Origin: Mycteria americana
Taxonomy: Eukaryota; Chordata; Aves; Ciconiiformes; Ciconiidae
DNA length: 64,000 nucleotides
Assembly (NCBI RefSeq): GCF_035582795.1
Contig: NC_134367.1
Location: 107,246,062-107,310,061, forward strand
Reading direction: 5' to 3'
In this document: positions 26,498-37,757 of the stretch, piece after piece
Position numbering within the stretch: the stretch's first letter is position 1
How the letters are laid out: each line of letters opens with the position of its first letter
Notes under the pieces: generated by a model
The model's database searches: none
What the model saw: the letters and a program-made list of their open reading frames with translations, nothing else
Told to the model about the DNA's origin: nothing
Program-made: the position numbers and the translations under genes

Positions 26498-29400
26498 CTG
26501 GAAGACATAAGAGAAAGATATTAGAGGCTTTGGTGCACTGGCTAATTGCTAGCTTTCCCATTAAGAGCCCTATCCAAAAGCAGTAGTCTCCGAATTATCT
26601 TTTAAAAAGAGCTGTACTTAGTAAAATACGTCTACTCCCAGCTGCCTTCAGTTCAGCCTCCAGAGGACCACACGAGCAGGCCACCCTTCCTTTTGGGTTC
26701 ACCCCATCCCTCAGGCTCCCTAACGGCAATTTACCAGCCGTTCATCGAAGCAACGTTAGAGCACCTCTTCCTTGGCCAAGACCCCGCATCTTCTTGTTTC
26801 TTTAGCCCTGAGCATGGTGGAATTCCAGAAATAACCAGTGCTACCCCACAATTAACCAGTGTGAACAGCGCCAGAGAGCTGCAAAATTAACGAACCTTAA
26901 TGGAAATTTCTAAGCTGTTTTGGAAGCCTTTTGGAAGAAGCCGCTGCAGGGTTCGGAAATATTGTAATTCAGTGTTGTTTCTTTCACAAACACCCCGCAC
27001 AAAGCATTAACAGCTCAAGACCTGGTATTTTTGATGTATTGTTGGAGTACCACATTCTCAAAATGCATGCTTTAACTAATCCAGAAAGATTTGAGTCATG
27101 TTGCTAGGACACAGGCATGTGACTATTTCTCACGGTTCTTGAGAATTTAGAGCTATTATGAGTAAATAAGCCAAACATGTCATTCCAGAAATAACATATG
27201 CATCGAAATATATCATTAAAATTAATAGCATTTCAACAACAAATTTTACTTACTCAGTAGTTGCATATTAACACCTTTGGGAACCATCTGCAACAAAATA
27301 ATTGAGGTCTCCTTGATAAGCGGGAATGCAGAAGACAAGATGATGAACACCATAATTATTGTCAGGCTTGGATCGATGTAGCACTGCCAATTACATGGAG
27401 CATTCCCCAGAGGAAGTACATGGAAGATTGTAGCAGCAACTACCACGACCACAGATCCAAGTGCATCTCCCATAACATGCAAAAGAACACCTGAAACAAA
27501 TGGCACAATTTCCATTAGTGGGGGGGGGGTTTGGGGGGGAGGAGAGTAAAGCTGCATTTTTCAAGTCTGTTCTACTTGACATGAAAAACGCAATATTCCA
27601 AGCACTAACATCATAACCGAAGTTTTCAATAACAGCTTTCAGAACAAAACAGCGAGGGAAATACTGACTCTGCACCACAGCTGCTTAAGTGGGATGCATT
27701 ATTAAACATGTAGGGTATGCTAGCAACTGCGGTCCAACTGCAATGCCATGGCAACGTAAAATGTGTTTGCTTAAATGCCTGCAGATTATTAAGAGATCCT
27801 GGCACATTGAATCTCAATTCTCAATTAAAAATTGATGAATAAATCTATCCGTTCTACCCTGGAAGCTAAGAGAGCCACAGACCACCCCCAGTAACAGTTA
27901 TTCTCCTCCATCAGCTTCTATGACACTGTTGAAATCTGAAGAATTACCTATGTGAAACCTAAGCCCATTCCTATGGCTCCAAACGCCCTCAAACTCCAAT
28001 TTTTGGATCAAGCTTGATTACTAGTCATACCCACCAACACTACTAGCCCTCAGACCCCCCAAAAAATTAGGATGTGGTTTGAGAGTTAGTCACATGGATG
28101 CCACGGTTTAATACATGCCTGGTCTACTCTAAATTGAGAGGAACCCTGGGTACCACTTTTTACATCTATAGATATGTTTTTGCACAAAAGGTAAAGCCAC
28201 AAAACAGGCTCTGGTAATAACACATTTTTAGCTGCCCTTTCAACTATAATGACCAAAGTAGTCTTCTTGCTATAAAGTTACAACAAACTAAGAATTCCTT
28301 TTTTCTTCCTATTTTTTAACTGCTTTACATAATCTTCCCCCTTCCCGCCATTGCTCAAATGCACTCCAGTTTTGTCAGTCTTTACTGTTCAGACTCAGAT
28401 TTCATTCGAACCCATGCCTAATTCATAACATCTCTAAATATATGACGTTAATTTCTTTGTCAATATTTTTTATTCCGAGCCTGTGAAAAAATAAAATGGA
28501 CCATCTCCTTTTAACATCCCTACGACAAGCACTTTCAAGAACTTCACTCTGATTTAATCACTTCCTCTGGGCTGGAGAAGCTGTAAAAGGCTCCCTCTGA
28601 AACTCATTAACAACACAGGGAAGAGTTTTGACTCTTTGGTGATGCTGGCCACCGGATGAGACCTAGAGCCACGCCTGTGCTGCCGTTTCTTGCCAGCTCT
28701 TTGCACGAACATTGATCTTCAGTGTGAGAAATGAAGGCAATAACCACTGGAGTTCCTCCAAACCGCTTGGGTCAGATAAGAAAGTACGATCTTCTAGCGA
28801 GTGCAGCTCTTTCTGCTGGAGTCAGGCGTGTTCTGCCCCATTTGGCAAACTCCCACAAGGCTTTACTCCTCCTAACAGTGTTGCAGTGTTTCCTTTTCAT
28901 TTACAAATAATCCCAATTCAGCATGGGCTATCAGCTATTGCATGGACGAGAGGGACAAGCAGGATGCAATTGCCAAGGCAACTAACTAGAGAGCACAGCT
29001 TAAAAAGAACGGGAAAATGTTTCAGAAAGTCTTCTTTTGAATTCCGAAAAAAAAGTAAGCGTGTCAGAATTATGATAAATTATGACTTGAGAATATGGAA
29101 TTTGGAAAACGCTTATTTTACATAATTAACATCATTAGTATGTACATCTTGGTTACACATCACATAATGAGGGTCTAGGCAGAAATGAACCCATTTCCCT
29201 ATAGATCCCCAAAAGCTATGGTTATAAAATAGAATTGAAAATGAATTTTTAGTAAATAAAGTGAGTATGGTAAGACCATAGGTAACGCATAGTTTCCAAC
29301 AGCTTGTGTTGGAAAGTCTGAAATACTCTGCGTATGCTCAAGAAGTAAAAGGAATAATGTTACACTACAGTAATTAACCCAGTCAGGCAGAATGTCTGGA

Positions 29401-32047
29401 TTCCTGTTCCTACCACTTTTAAAAATCAAGGAAACAATTCCTCTGCCAATCCATTTTGTCCAGCCATATTTTTCAGGGAGGCTCCAATTCTATAATGTAC
29501 AGAATTTTCTGCCCAAGTGATTACGAAGAAAGTAGAGCTATGCAACTAACTTACGGCAGCAAAGAAAAAACACAGATTTTGAATCAGAATTTTAAAGACA
29601 CGTATCTGTAACACTGGCTGAAGAAGCAAGGAATATTTGCAAGGAAAATAAAAATAGATTTTGCAAAGATGACATACTAAAGTTAAAGTAGCACTTAAAG
29701 AAAAAGTCTCTTTTTAAAAATCAAAGATGACAGGTATCTTAAAATAACCAATACAAAACTCCTTATCCTTCAGACATTTTTGAAAGTTTCCAGCACCATT
29801 ACGCCTAAGTACTGTCGTTCAGGCGAGTAAGGCCTTCTCTAAAATAATACTCATTGGTTTCTTATCCTTCTCTCCTCCATCCCTGAAAGTGACGGTTTGC
29901 TGTTCCTGCTCCAATAATCTTACCACTATAACGCCATAAAATCCAGTGACACCAATTTCCAGACATTCAGGAGAGTGTTGTGGCTCTAGCACGTGGTTTG
30001 ATTTCCAAAGTGTCTTCCCTTACAGACACATTTGTGTAACTCTGAAAACACTTTTGAAAGACAGGTAGACAGACACACACCAAAAAAACCCCAGGCGCCT
30101 GACTGCCATGTCGACCTCTTTAAGCTGAATTCACGTGATGCCAACTTACACGACTTTGGAGGACTATCAGATACTGATAGGTGACCATAAGAAGCCTGAA
30201 ACTACCATCCTGTTTCAGCTTTCGACAGCCCTTTCCTTGAGGGACAAACTCAATATTTAATATACTCTAAGATACCTGCTTTTGGCTCTGCTCAGAACAG
30301 GTATGTAAACGTGTATGCATATAAACAACTATACAGAGAGGAGAGAGACACCTGGTTAATTTATTCCTAGAAGTAGCTATATAGTTTCACTCTGCAGATA
30401 CCCAGAGACCTGCCAAATTACAACATAAGCCGGGTTGATACTGTCACAGATTCTCTCAGGGACAAGGTTCACGGTTCAAGGACCTGGAAAAACACTGCTG
30501 AAGCATCAGTTTCAGCACTTTTTTCCTCGTGCCGATTACAACACATTGTCAGCCTCAAGATTTAAAGAAATGCTGGTTTCTGCCCAAAAGCATTTTGAAG
30601 TTGAAAACTGCTCAATTACTACCGCAGTGACACTCGAAGAAGCGCCTCACAGGTACCGGCTTTACCTTCCTATAAGCCCTCTAGCAACTTGAGCTTAGTG
30701 CAAGAGGCTTTGCTTTCCAAAAAGTTCAGCTGCACTCTTCTAAAGAATTAAAATCAAAATGTAAAGACACTTGGAGCCAAATCAGCATCACGCTATTTTG
30801 TTATTATCTGTGCTATTTCATACAACCAAAACCTTTCTGCTAACGATAACGGGGTCCCTACACATAGAACAGTCCTGGGCTTTTTCTCCATTTCTTACTG
30901 ACATTTGGAAAAAGAAAAAAATCTGAAATGGAAACCAAAGTGTTTAAAGTTAACACAGTATTAGCAGTATACTCCCGTGCTGTACCTCTGATGTTCAAGG
31001 CTTCAGACTTTCTCTCTTTTTTCTTCTCAGGCCCCTCTTCAGGGCTTTTTTGGTCATTTGGTGAATCACCTGCATTCAAAGAAGAAACGCTGTGTTGTGT
31101 ATAAGTTCTACAAACAGAAAAAACATCATCCTTCTCAAGACCAACTTATTTCAAAGGTGACAAGAAGAAAAAAAGAACAAGCCAAAACATTTTCCATGCA
31201 GCCCTCTGAGCAACGCCTCCCTCCCTCCCGCATCCCGAGGGGATGCCCAGCAGCCCGGCCTGAAGCACAAGGTGAAAGAGGCGGCGGGCGTCCGAGCGAG
31301 CTCAGGGACACCCGCGGGGCCCGGGGGGGGCCGGGGCTCGGAAAGGGCGCGGGGGATGGCTCTGGCAGCTCGGCGGGTCCCGAGGGCAAAGGGAGGGAGG
31401 GAGAGAGGGGACGAGGAGGGACGGGGAAGGGTGCGAGGGGTGGGGAGCGGTGCGGGACGCGAGGGGCAGGCTGGCGGGCGAGGCGAGGCGAGGCGAGGCG
31501 AGGCGGGGCGGCGAGGATGCAGCCGAAAGGCACCTGCTCCATCCGCCTCCCCCGGCGGGGCGCCGGCGGGCGCGGCCCGCAGCGCGGCGGCAGCAGGTGG
31601 CGGGGCGGGCGGGCGGCGGCGGCGGCAGCAGGAGCCCCAGTCCTGGAAGACGAGGAGCCCCAGGAGATTGACGGCGAGGCCGAGGGTGCCGACGATGAGC
31701 ACCAGCTGGGCGTCGTCGATGGGCTCGGGCCGGGCGAGGCGCAGGATGGCCTCCACGAAGATGGTGAAGCAGAGGGCGGTGAGGAAGACGGCGTTGCCCA
31801 GGGCCCCCACCACCTCGGCGCGGCCGTAGCCGTAGGTGGCGCGGGGGCCCCGGCGGCTGCGGCGGGCGATGCGCCCCGTGGAGAGGCCCACGCAGAGGGA
31901 GATGAGGTCCGAGAGCATGTTGAAGGAGTCGGACACCAGCGCGATGGAGTTGCCCAGGTAGCCCGACACCAGCTCGGCCACGAAGAAGCCGACGGTGAGC
32001 ACCAGCATGAAGATGAGGCGGCACGTCTTCCCCGAGTACCGCCCCAT
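26022..32047 (-). CDS. SLC30A10: SLC30A10, zinc/manganese transporter 10 (four coding exons)
   Basis: A cation-diffusion-facilitator (ZnT) family member. In mammals SLC30A10 exports manganese across the plasma membrane and its loss causes manganese overload. The exons, all minus strand, are 32047-31534, 31069-30986, 27490-27254 and 26497-26022. All junctions are AG/GT and every join is phase 1, giving 1311 nt, or 436 residues (human about 485; the difference is mainly a shorter cytosolic loop). The start MGRYSGKTCRL matches the mammalian N-terminus, has a GCCGCCATGG context, and is the first in-frame ATG. Six membrane segments are visible. TM2 carries N43 and D47 and TM5 carries H204 and D208 (the HVMGD motif), forming the family's metal site. 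E25 and N127, which I recall as important for Mn transport in human SLC30A10, are both present. The C-terminal cytosolic domain begins with HEVHVWEL and ends with a Cys-rich segment (CSSPCISKAC, QLCC). Synteny with EPRS1 supports the name over SLC30A1. Confidence 0.95.
26498..27253 (-). other. SLC30A10: SLC30A10 intron 3
   Basis: 756 bp, unique sequence with canonical GTAAGT donor and TTCCAG acceptor. I see no other feature in it. Confidence 0.8.
27254..27490 (-). CDS. SLC30A10: SLC30A10 coding exon 3 (TM5-TM6)
   Basis: 237 nt in phase 1/1. It encodes TM5 with the metal-site motif HVMGD inside LLHVMGDALGSVVVV, an extracellular loop with DPSLT, and TM6 ending PLIKET, then LLQMVPKGVNM leading into the cytosolic domain. 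The acceptor is TTTCAG|GTG and the donor CTGA|GTAAGT. Joined to exon 4 it reads MQLLTDRLAHVPG, aligning without gaps to the mammalian MEELMSKLSAVPG region. Confidence 0.93.
27491..30985 (-). other. SLC30A10: SLC30A10 intron 2
   Basis: About 3.5 kb of unique, AT-rich sequence. No repeat family, RNA gene or additional exon was recognised. Close to the exon 3 acceptor it contains long C runs on the minus strand (G runs at 27520-27529 and 27533-27539 on the plus strand) next to an ACTAAT branch-point-like motif. Confidence 0.7.
30986..31069 (-). CDS. SLC30A10: SLC30A10 coding exon 2 (cytosolic loop)
   Basis: 84 nt, 28 codons in phase 1/1. It encodes the charged cytosolic loop between TM4 and TM5, beginning GDSPNDQKSPEEG and ending KKKERKSEALNIRG. 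The segment KSEALNIRG immediately before TM5 is shared with mammalian SLC30A10. The acceptor is AATGCAG|G and the donor AGAG|GTACAG. The loop has none of the histidine-rich repeats typical of many ZnTs, as expected for SLC30A10. Confidence 0.92.
31070..31533 (-). other. SLC30A10: SLC30A10 intron 1 (short, GC-rich)
   Basis: 464 bp. The exon 1 side is CpG-island sequence with G/A-rich runs. The exon 2 side is AT-rich and ends in ..TTTGAATGCAG. Open frames crossing it on both strands are compositional. Confidence 0.85.
31480..31510. repeat. GGCGA pentanucleotide repeat
   Basis: About five tandem GGCGA units in SLC30A10 intron 1, some 25 bp inside the intron from the exon 1 donor. The surrounding 31200-31530 is strongly purine-rich on the plus strand. 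Confidence 0.9.
31534..32047 (-). CDS. SLC30A10: SLC30A10 coding exon 1 (TM1-TM4)
   Basis: 514 nt encoding residues 1-171 plus one base. It holds TM1 (about 11-31), TM2 (about 36-56), TM3 (about 79-100) and TM4 (about 115-134), followed by a short Arg/Pro/Ala-rich cytosolic stretch (starting SCCRRRRPPAPPP) in place of the longer mammalian loop. The donor is CAG|GTGCCT, a little weak, but its phase matches exon 2 and the joined AGDS matches mammalian SLC30A10. The exon is very GC-rich. A long open frame on the opposite strand is an artefact of that composition. Confidence 0.93.
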
Positions 32048-32250
32048 GGCGGCGACGGCAGCGGCGGCGGCCGGGCCCACCGGCGCCCCTCTCCGCGCTA
32101 GCGCCGGGCCATGCCCCGCCGCCCGCCAGCCAGCGCCGCCGGCCCGCAACAAGTGCGGCCGCCCCGGCCCCTCGCTCCGCCGCCCGCCGCGCCAGGCCCC
32201 GCCCGCCGCCCTGCCCCGCGGGGAAGGCGCCGGCCGCCCGCTCCGCCCCG

Positions 32251-32376
32251 CCCCGCTCCGCCCCACCGGTACCGGCACCGCCGCCGCCCCGCTCCGCCCC
32301 ACCGGTACCGGCACCGCCACCGCCTCCGCCCCGCTCCGCCCCACTGGTACCGGCACCGCCACCGGCACCGCCACCG
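32251..32376. repeat. GC-rich minisatellite in SLC30A10 5' flank
   Basis: Three imperfect direct copies (32251-32286, 32287-32328, 32329-32376). Each opens ccccgctccgccccac and contains ggtaccggcaccgcc; the first two carry a CCGGTACCGG palindrome and the third has CTGGTACCGG. Copy length grows from 36 to 48 bp by addition of accgcc-type steps. The array lies 200-330 bp upstream of the SLC30A10 ATG. Confidence 0.9.
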
Positions 32377-32487
32377 CGCCCCCTGCCCGCGTCCCCGGCT
32401 GCAGGGCTGCGGGGAACCCCCGCTGCCCGCCCCGCCGCTGCGCGGCCCCCGCGGCTCACGGGACGTTAGAAACGGCGGTGGCTTATA

Positions 32488-32523
32488 CGAAATAAATAAA
32501 ATACGAAATAAACGCGAAATAAA
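32488..32523. repeat. Triplicate CGAAATAAA motif at CpG island edge
   Basis: CGAAATAAA occurs at 32488-32496, 32504-32512 and 32515-32523, an AT-rich insert between GC-rich stretches. On the minus strand it reads as TTTATTTCG repeats upstream of SLC30A10. It could be a start-region element or simple slippage. Confidence 0.75.
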
Positions 32524-35500
32524 ACGGCCGTGGGGAGGCGCGGAGCTGGCACGCCGGCTGGAAAAGGGCCCGCTTGGGCAGGCAGAGCCATGCAGGGAAC
32601 ACCAAAAGGCTGCCCGGTGTGCTCGCCGGGACGCCGGGTACCACCACGCCAGCCAAATACGGTGAAGTTTCAGCGCCGGAGCCAATAATTGTACTCCTCT
32701 GGTCCTTTATTGATGGCTTAAGCGCCAAATCAAAGGATAGAGTGCCATCTACTGAAGCAGGTAATTTCCTGCCGCTAGCCTTTAAAAAGGCATGTCAAAG
32801 CAGTACCTCAGCGGGCGTGAATTTATCGTCGGCCTCTGAGAAAAATAGTTTCCTGCGGTTTTTTACCCTACAGAATAATCTATAAGAAGCATAATAAATG
32901 AGCAAACCTCTCTCTTGTACTTGTGGGGGGGGGCTTGTTATGACTTGGGAAAGTGGCACCCCTGCACGCAAACGGAAAAGTGACAGAGCCGGCCTCCTAA
33001 TACAGCATTTCGAGATGATGGGAGCCGCTGGATAAGCAAAGGAGGTGCCGGGAAATTAAGCCATTCTCAAAAACAACTGCTATTGTCACTAGCTTTTCAG
33101 CGACCCCCGACTGAACTTGGGATCATCATACAATTCTTTTTCGTGTTTGACTTCAGAAGTAGGTAAAAAAGAAAATCAGAACTGGGCCCAAGAATAATAA
33201 ACTAAAATAAAAGACATAAGACCTAAAGAAAATAATGGCCTTAAAATTATATCCTGCGAGAGTCTGGAGTATTTAAGTTGGGCGAGAGGCACACCAGCGC
33301 TGGAGGTACTGCCTCAGCAACTACAATTCACGCTGAAGGGCCGCATCAAAAATTTCACCACGCTTGACAAAGCATACATCACTATCAGATAATAAACCAG
33401 CATGGCCGGGGAACACTCTCATGTCCCTCCTACCAAAGGTGGTGGTCTCTACAACCAGAAATTCATTAAGGGCCCCGAGAATGTCCTCTTTAGTCTAACT
33501 CTGAAGCAATTGCATTGTTACTGCTGTTAATTGCGTTTGACCCCGTGCTTGAATACATCTTTTAAATGAGGCCTCTCGATTCCACCGAAATTATGTGTAC
33601 ACAGCCAAAGCCTTTCTTGCATGTAACCCAAGATGTACCTTAACCTCTGGAGCGGGCTTAAGTAGCCATTCAGGGGATAACCTCCCGTGTATCCGCAAGG
33701 ACTAAAATGCACAGCTCCCAATTAACTGGAGATTGTTGTGCATGTCCTTCACCCATTCGATGCCCAAGCAATGAAAGTAACCTGCAATATTCAAATTAAC
33801 AAATGCATAAAAATAAATGTATGAGAAGAACCTTACCATAAAGACAAACACAACAGTGGGAGCAGATAGCATAATTATGTCAACACACATTTCAGCTTTA
33901 ACATTAGGTCTACCAACATATGATGAGAGATTTTAAACAGTAGTGCCAAATACAAAGCAGTGTGACATAGGTAGAACAAAAAGAAGAAAAACATATAAGA
34001 GTTATAGGAAGTTTAACTAGTCTATTAGATAAAAACTTTAAAATGACAGACTGTATCTTCCTTACTATAATTAATGATGGAAAATTCTGCCTCTGGCACT
34101 TCACTTGCAATCAAAAAAATTCACTGAAGCCCAGCTCATTGCACCTGAATAGAACTGAAAAGAATTTCCAATGGTTCTTATTTTAGGAAGATGTATAATA
34201 CAGTAGTTGGAACATCATTAATCCTCCTGTGCAAAATATACATTAATTCTCTTTGAAAAAAAGTAACGTGTCATAGCCCTGGACTCACTTCAAAACCATA
34301 AAAATATCACAGTTATTTTGAAGAAATAGTGCTAAAAATATTATTTTCAGCAAAAAAGGCTGTGACTAAGTCCTCTTACATGGAGCACAATTACAGATGA
34401 CTCACTGAAGAAGTCAGAAGCAGTACGTGTCAGAACCTCAGCTCTGAAGCTGTGTCTGCTGATCCACTGATTCTTCCTTCTTCGGCACGTCAAGCTCACG
34501 CATCTCGATCTGCTTCTCATGATACAGCATCGGTCGCAAAGCCACACGCTGACATGGGGCTTTGCATGTCTGTGAGCAAAGTCTGTGCTGGGTTAGACCA
34601 GAGGTCCATCTCCGAACGACTTCCAGTTCCCATCTACGTCTTCTGGAGATGAGGGAACCAAACCTGCACAGTCTTCAAAACACAGGTCAGCCACAGATTC
34701 ATGCAGAGGCACAGCAAAGGTCCCCGCTGTCTCCTTTACTCCGTTCCCAGTACTGCCTCACATTTGATTCGCTTTCTGTCTTCTGAGCATTTAGCAAACA
34801 TTTTTATGGAACTGATCATTCTCTCCTGCTTTCTGTTTCTCATCTTCTGACCAGTTATTTATCTATGCAAGGGGCCTTTCTCTTCATGCTATGGCTGCTT
34901 AGAAAGCCTCTTGGAAATCCAAGCTTTTGCTCACCCGACTACGCATACAAGCCTCCCTGGCCCTCTTCATCCAGGTACCACTATCACTTCAAGACAAACG
35001 ACTCCTAAAACTGTCACCTGAATGAAGCTACGCTAATCATTCTTGTTCAGTAAGTCATCGCTTTCAATAACAAGAATAATTAATTTAGCTCAATCTTCAG
35101 AATAAAGTGCGTGTTATCCTCGTAGCTCTTTTGCACCTTGATCTTCTTCCACGCAGGCCAAAAGAAAGTCTTGATCCTGCACGTAGGAGGCACCGACCCC
35201 GTTACCAGGGTTTTCGCTCAGGCTCTTCGCCCCTTGTGGGCACTATGGTTGTGCTTGCACCCATCCACCTGCAGTGTCAGAAAGCTTGATCTCAAATCCT
35301 TTTAGAAAGGAACTGTGTTTCTGATTGTTTTGCAGCGTGCTTAGCATCCTTGTGTGTTTTACACTGACTGCAGGCATTCAACGGTATAATGTTACAGTTC
35401 CACCTATTCATCCAGTACTGAGATTGCCTGAGTAAGTTACATACTATTAAACGAAACAATCAACCTAAATATCCCAGTCTCTCTGTTTTTAACTATACTG

Positions 35501-35565
35501 AGTTGAACAAGTCACTCTTACGAGGTTCAGAAAAGGTCGTCCAACACCTTAGTTTTCTGAATTAT

Positions 35566-35624
35566 TTGCCAACTTTAGTTGGCAACTACAGAACAACTGT
35601 AGAACAACTTTAGTTGGCAACTAC
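35566..35624. repeat. Direct and inverted repeat around TTGGCAACT
   Basis: A 9-bp perfect inverted repeat with 2-bp spacer occupies 35566-35585 (TTGCCAACT / AGTTGGCAA). The 19-bp segment 35571-35589 recurs exactly at 35606-35624, with two further agaacaact-like copies between them. Confidence 0.85.
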
Positions 35625-37707
35625 TGCTAGAAAAGCTGTTATTGCAGTTTCCTCACCTTAACAGGAACTGGTAACACTCTTATGAACTGGTAAAATTCTC
35701 ACGAATGAGATGACTTTCTTTCTCAACCCCAAAGATGCAAGGCACTCCTGTAAGCTTCAAGATTTCTGCGCGCCAAGTTTTTAAGGTTCTCTACACGCTG
35801 TTTTTTAACACTTAGCCATTGGCAGTCAGACCCTCTAGCCAACAGGCTATCCCCACCTGTGGCCATAAGGGGATGCTTAGGTAGCAGTAAGAGCAGGGTA
35901 AGTATATATGATACTTTCCCAGAATACTCTTCCAACCTTCAAGTATTTTCAGCTCAAGCGAGTTTCTGAGCTAGGTACCTCTGTATTTAGTAGCTGTCAA
36001 TGGATTACTCTTCCATGTACTCGTCCAGCCTTTCGCTCACCGATGTAGACTTCACCATTGCTTGGCAACAAGCTGCGTGCATCTTCTACTCATGGTGTGA
36101 AGACTCACCTCTTTCTCTTTGTTTTGAACCTGGATCCAGTTAGTTTCATTTGATATATCCTGGTTCTTGTATTAGAGGACAGAACAAACAGTCAACGACT
36201 ACTGACCTTCCCTATGCTACTCTCGGTTTTGCAGACTTCTGTCACACCCTCCTTAAGTTATCCATTTTCAAGGTCACAGGTTAAAATCTACTTAGTTGTT
36301 CCTTGCAGAGGAGCCATTATCAGCCTTTGAAAATAGGATACCTCTGTATTACTGTGAAATATTAGGCAACAGTAACAGCAGTAACAACAGTAATTTTCTT
36401 CCACAGCTGAATGAAGAATGAAACTAAGATCACTCGTTGCCTTGTGGTGCTATAGAATTTGGATAGTGAAAAAAGTCTTGAAAATAAAGAACTAATTCTG
36501 AACGCTATAATTAAGAGAGATCACTCTTCATCCTGCTTTATCAAAGTCCTTTTTAACTTTTTATACTTTTTAACCCATCATAAAAATGATTTACAAAAGA
36601 GATTTCTGGCATGAACTGGAAGAAAGTAGAGAATGAAAGAAACAAATGCCCACACACCACTGTATGTGATAAAGGAGTCATGCCTCTTAAAGAGGTGAAA
36701 AAGATTACGTTGGCACTAAAACGCTCAGGCTGAGCCTAGGCACATTACATTTAAAGGCAGCATCCCTAGCTGTAAGAGCCCGTGGGTGGGTGAGAATGGA
36801 CCTTTAAGCTTGCATTTCTCTTCTTGTACAGAGCCTAAACCGTCTTCATTCCACCAAGAGTGGGTGACAGCCCTGAAGGCTCTCGTGAAGCTTGTTTCTT
36901 TAAATTAGGAAAGCAGGGCCAAATTCATAGCAAACCTAAATTGAAACAATGTGGTTGGCTTCTGCCACAGATAAATTTGACCACAAAGTGAATCGCAAAA
37001 TAAACACCAACCAACCCACTTCATTGTGGAAGATGGTTAGTACAAGAGCACTCTGCGTGCAGTTGGTTTGTTCCTAGCTGTTTGCTCATTTTATTTATAT
37101 CTCCCTCTAATTCTGCTCAGAACCATATCTGCAAGAAGAAGATGGGGTCTCTTGGCATATGCTGAAGGGCGGGAAGGCTGGGAAATCAGTTCATTAGGTC
37201 TGCTTCAATCCAGGGAGCAGAAACCTAAAAGTTAGCCCTCCAGCAAGAGTTCAGCAGTCTGGCTGAAAGTTTTATCAGCATCCTCGGCAGAGTACAGAGG
37301 TGAATGTCTCTGGCTTTTTTAATCGCAGCTGTGACTTTTCGGGACAGTCCTGAAACTGTCCCAGAGAGATACCATGGCTGGACATGGAGAACAGATTTTT
37401 CATGCCCTTCCAAAGAGGGTTTCAATACACTGGTAGGTCAATCTGAAATGATGGACCTGTGGGATTATTTCTTTCCTAGCCTGGAATGTCTTCTTTTTAT
37501 TAGATTTTTTCCTATTTTAAGGTGGTTGTTCAGTTCGTTAGTTACAAGCCACTATTCCCTGCTCTTAGTATCTAGCATAAAGAAACCTTTTGCATACTTT
37601 AAGACATATCCAGCCAATACCTGCTCTACTACCTGGATAGTGCTTCCCTGAATATTTCAACTACTTGATAATTCACTTTTTAAAAAGCATAGTTCTGTTA
37701 AGTTTCA

Positions 37708-37757
37708 CATATATATATACACACACACACACATATACATACATATACATACACATA
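37708..37757. repeat. AT/AC microsatellite
   Basis: Alternating (AT)n, (AC)n and ATAC runs within unique sequence. Confidence 0.9.

Larger units (their letters stand above)
31200..32480 (-). promoter_or_regulatory. SLC30A10: CpG island covering SLC30A10 promoter and exon 1
   Basis: An abrupt rise in GC and CpG density begins near 31200 and ends near 32480, covering intron 1, exon 1 and the 5' flank. No TATA box is evident near the expected start region, so a CpG-type promoter is inferred. The exact transcription start cannot be placed. Confidence 0.8.

Noticed and set aside
31058-32101. 347-codon open frame on the plus strand opposite SLC30A10 exon 1
   Set aside because: Its amino-acid content is dictated by GC-rich exon 1 and intron 1; the minus strand in this interval has clear transporter homology and correct splice sites.
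32048-32374. In-frame N-terminal extension of SLC30A10 through the minisatellite
   Set aside because: The frame is open but contains no ATG above 32047; the family N-terminus MGRYSG and a strong initiation context are at 32047.
32963-32969. TGCACGC as a metal-response element upstream of SLC30A10
   Set aside because: Only the 7-bp core matches, it is a single copy outside the CpG island, and such a match is expected by chance.
33402-33528. 42-codon plus-strand frame beginning MAGEHSHVPPTKGGG
   Set aside because: It looks somewhat protein-like, but no family was recognised, and there are no flanking splice or retroposition signals.
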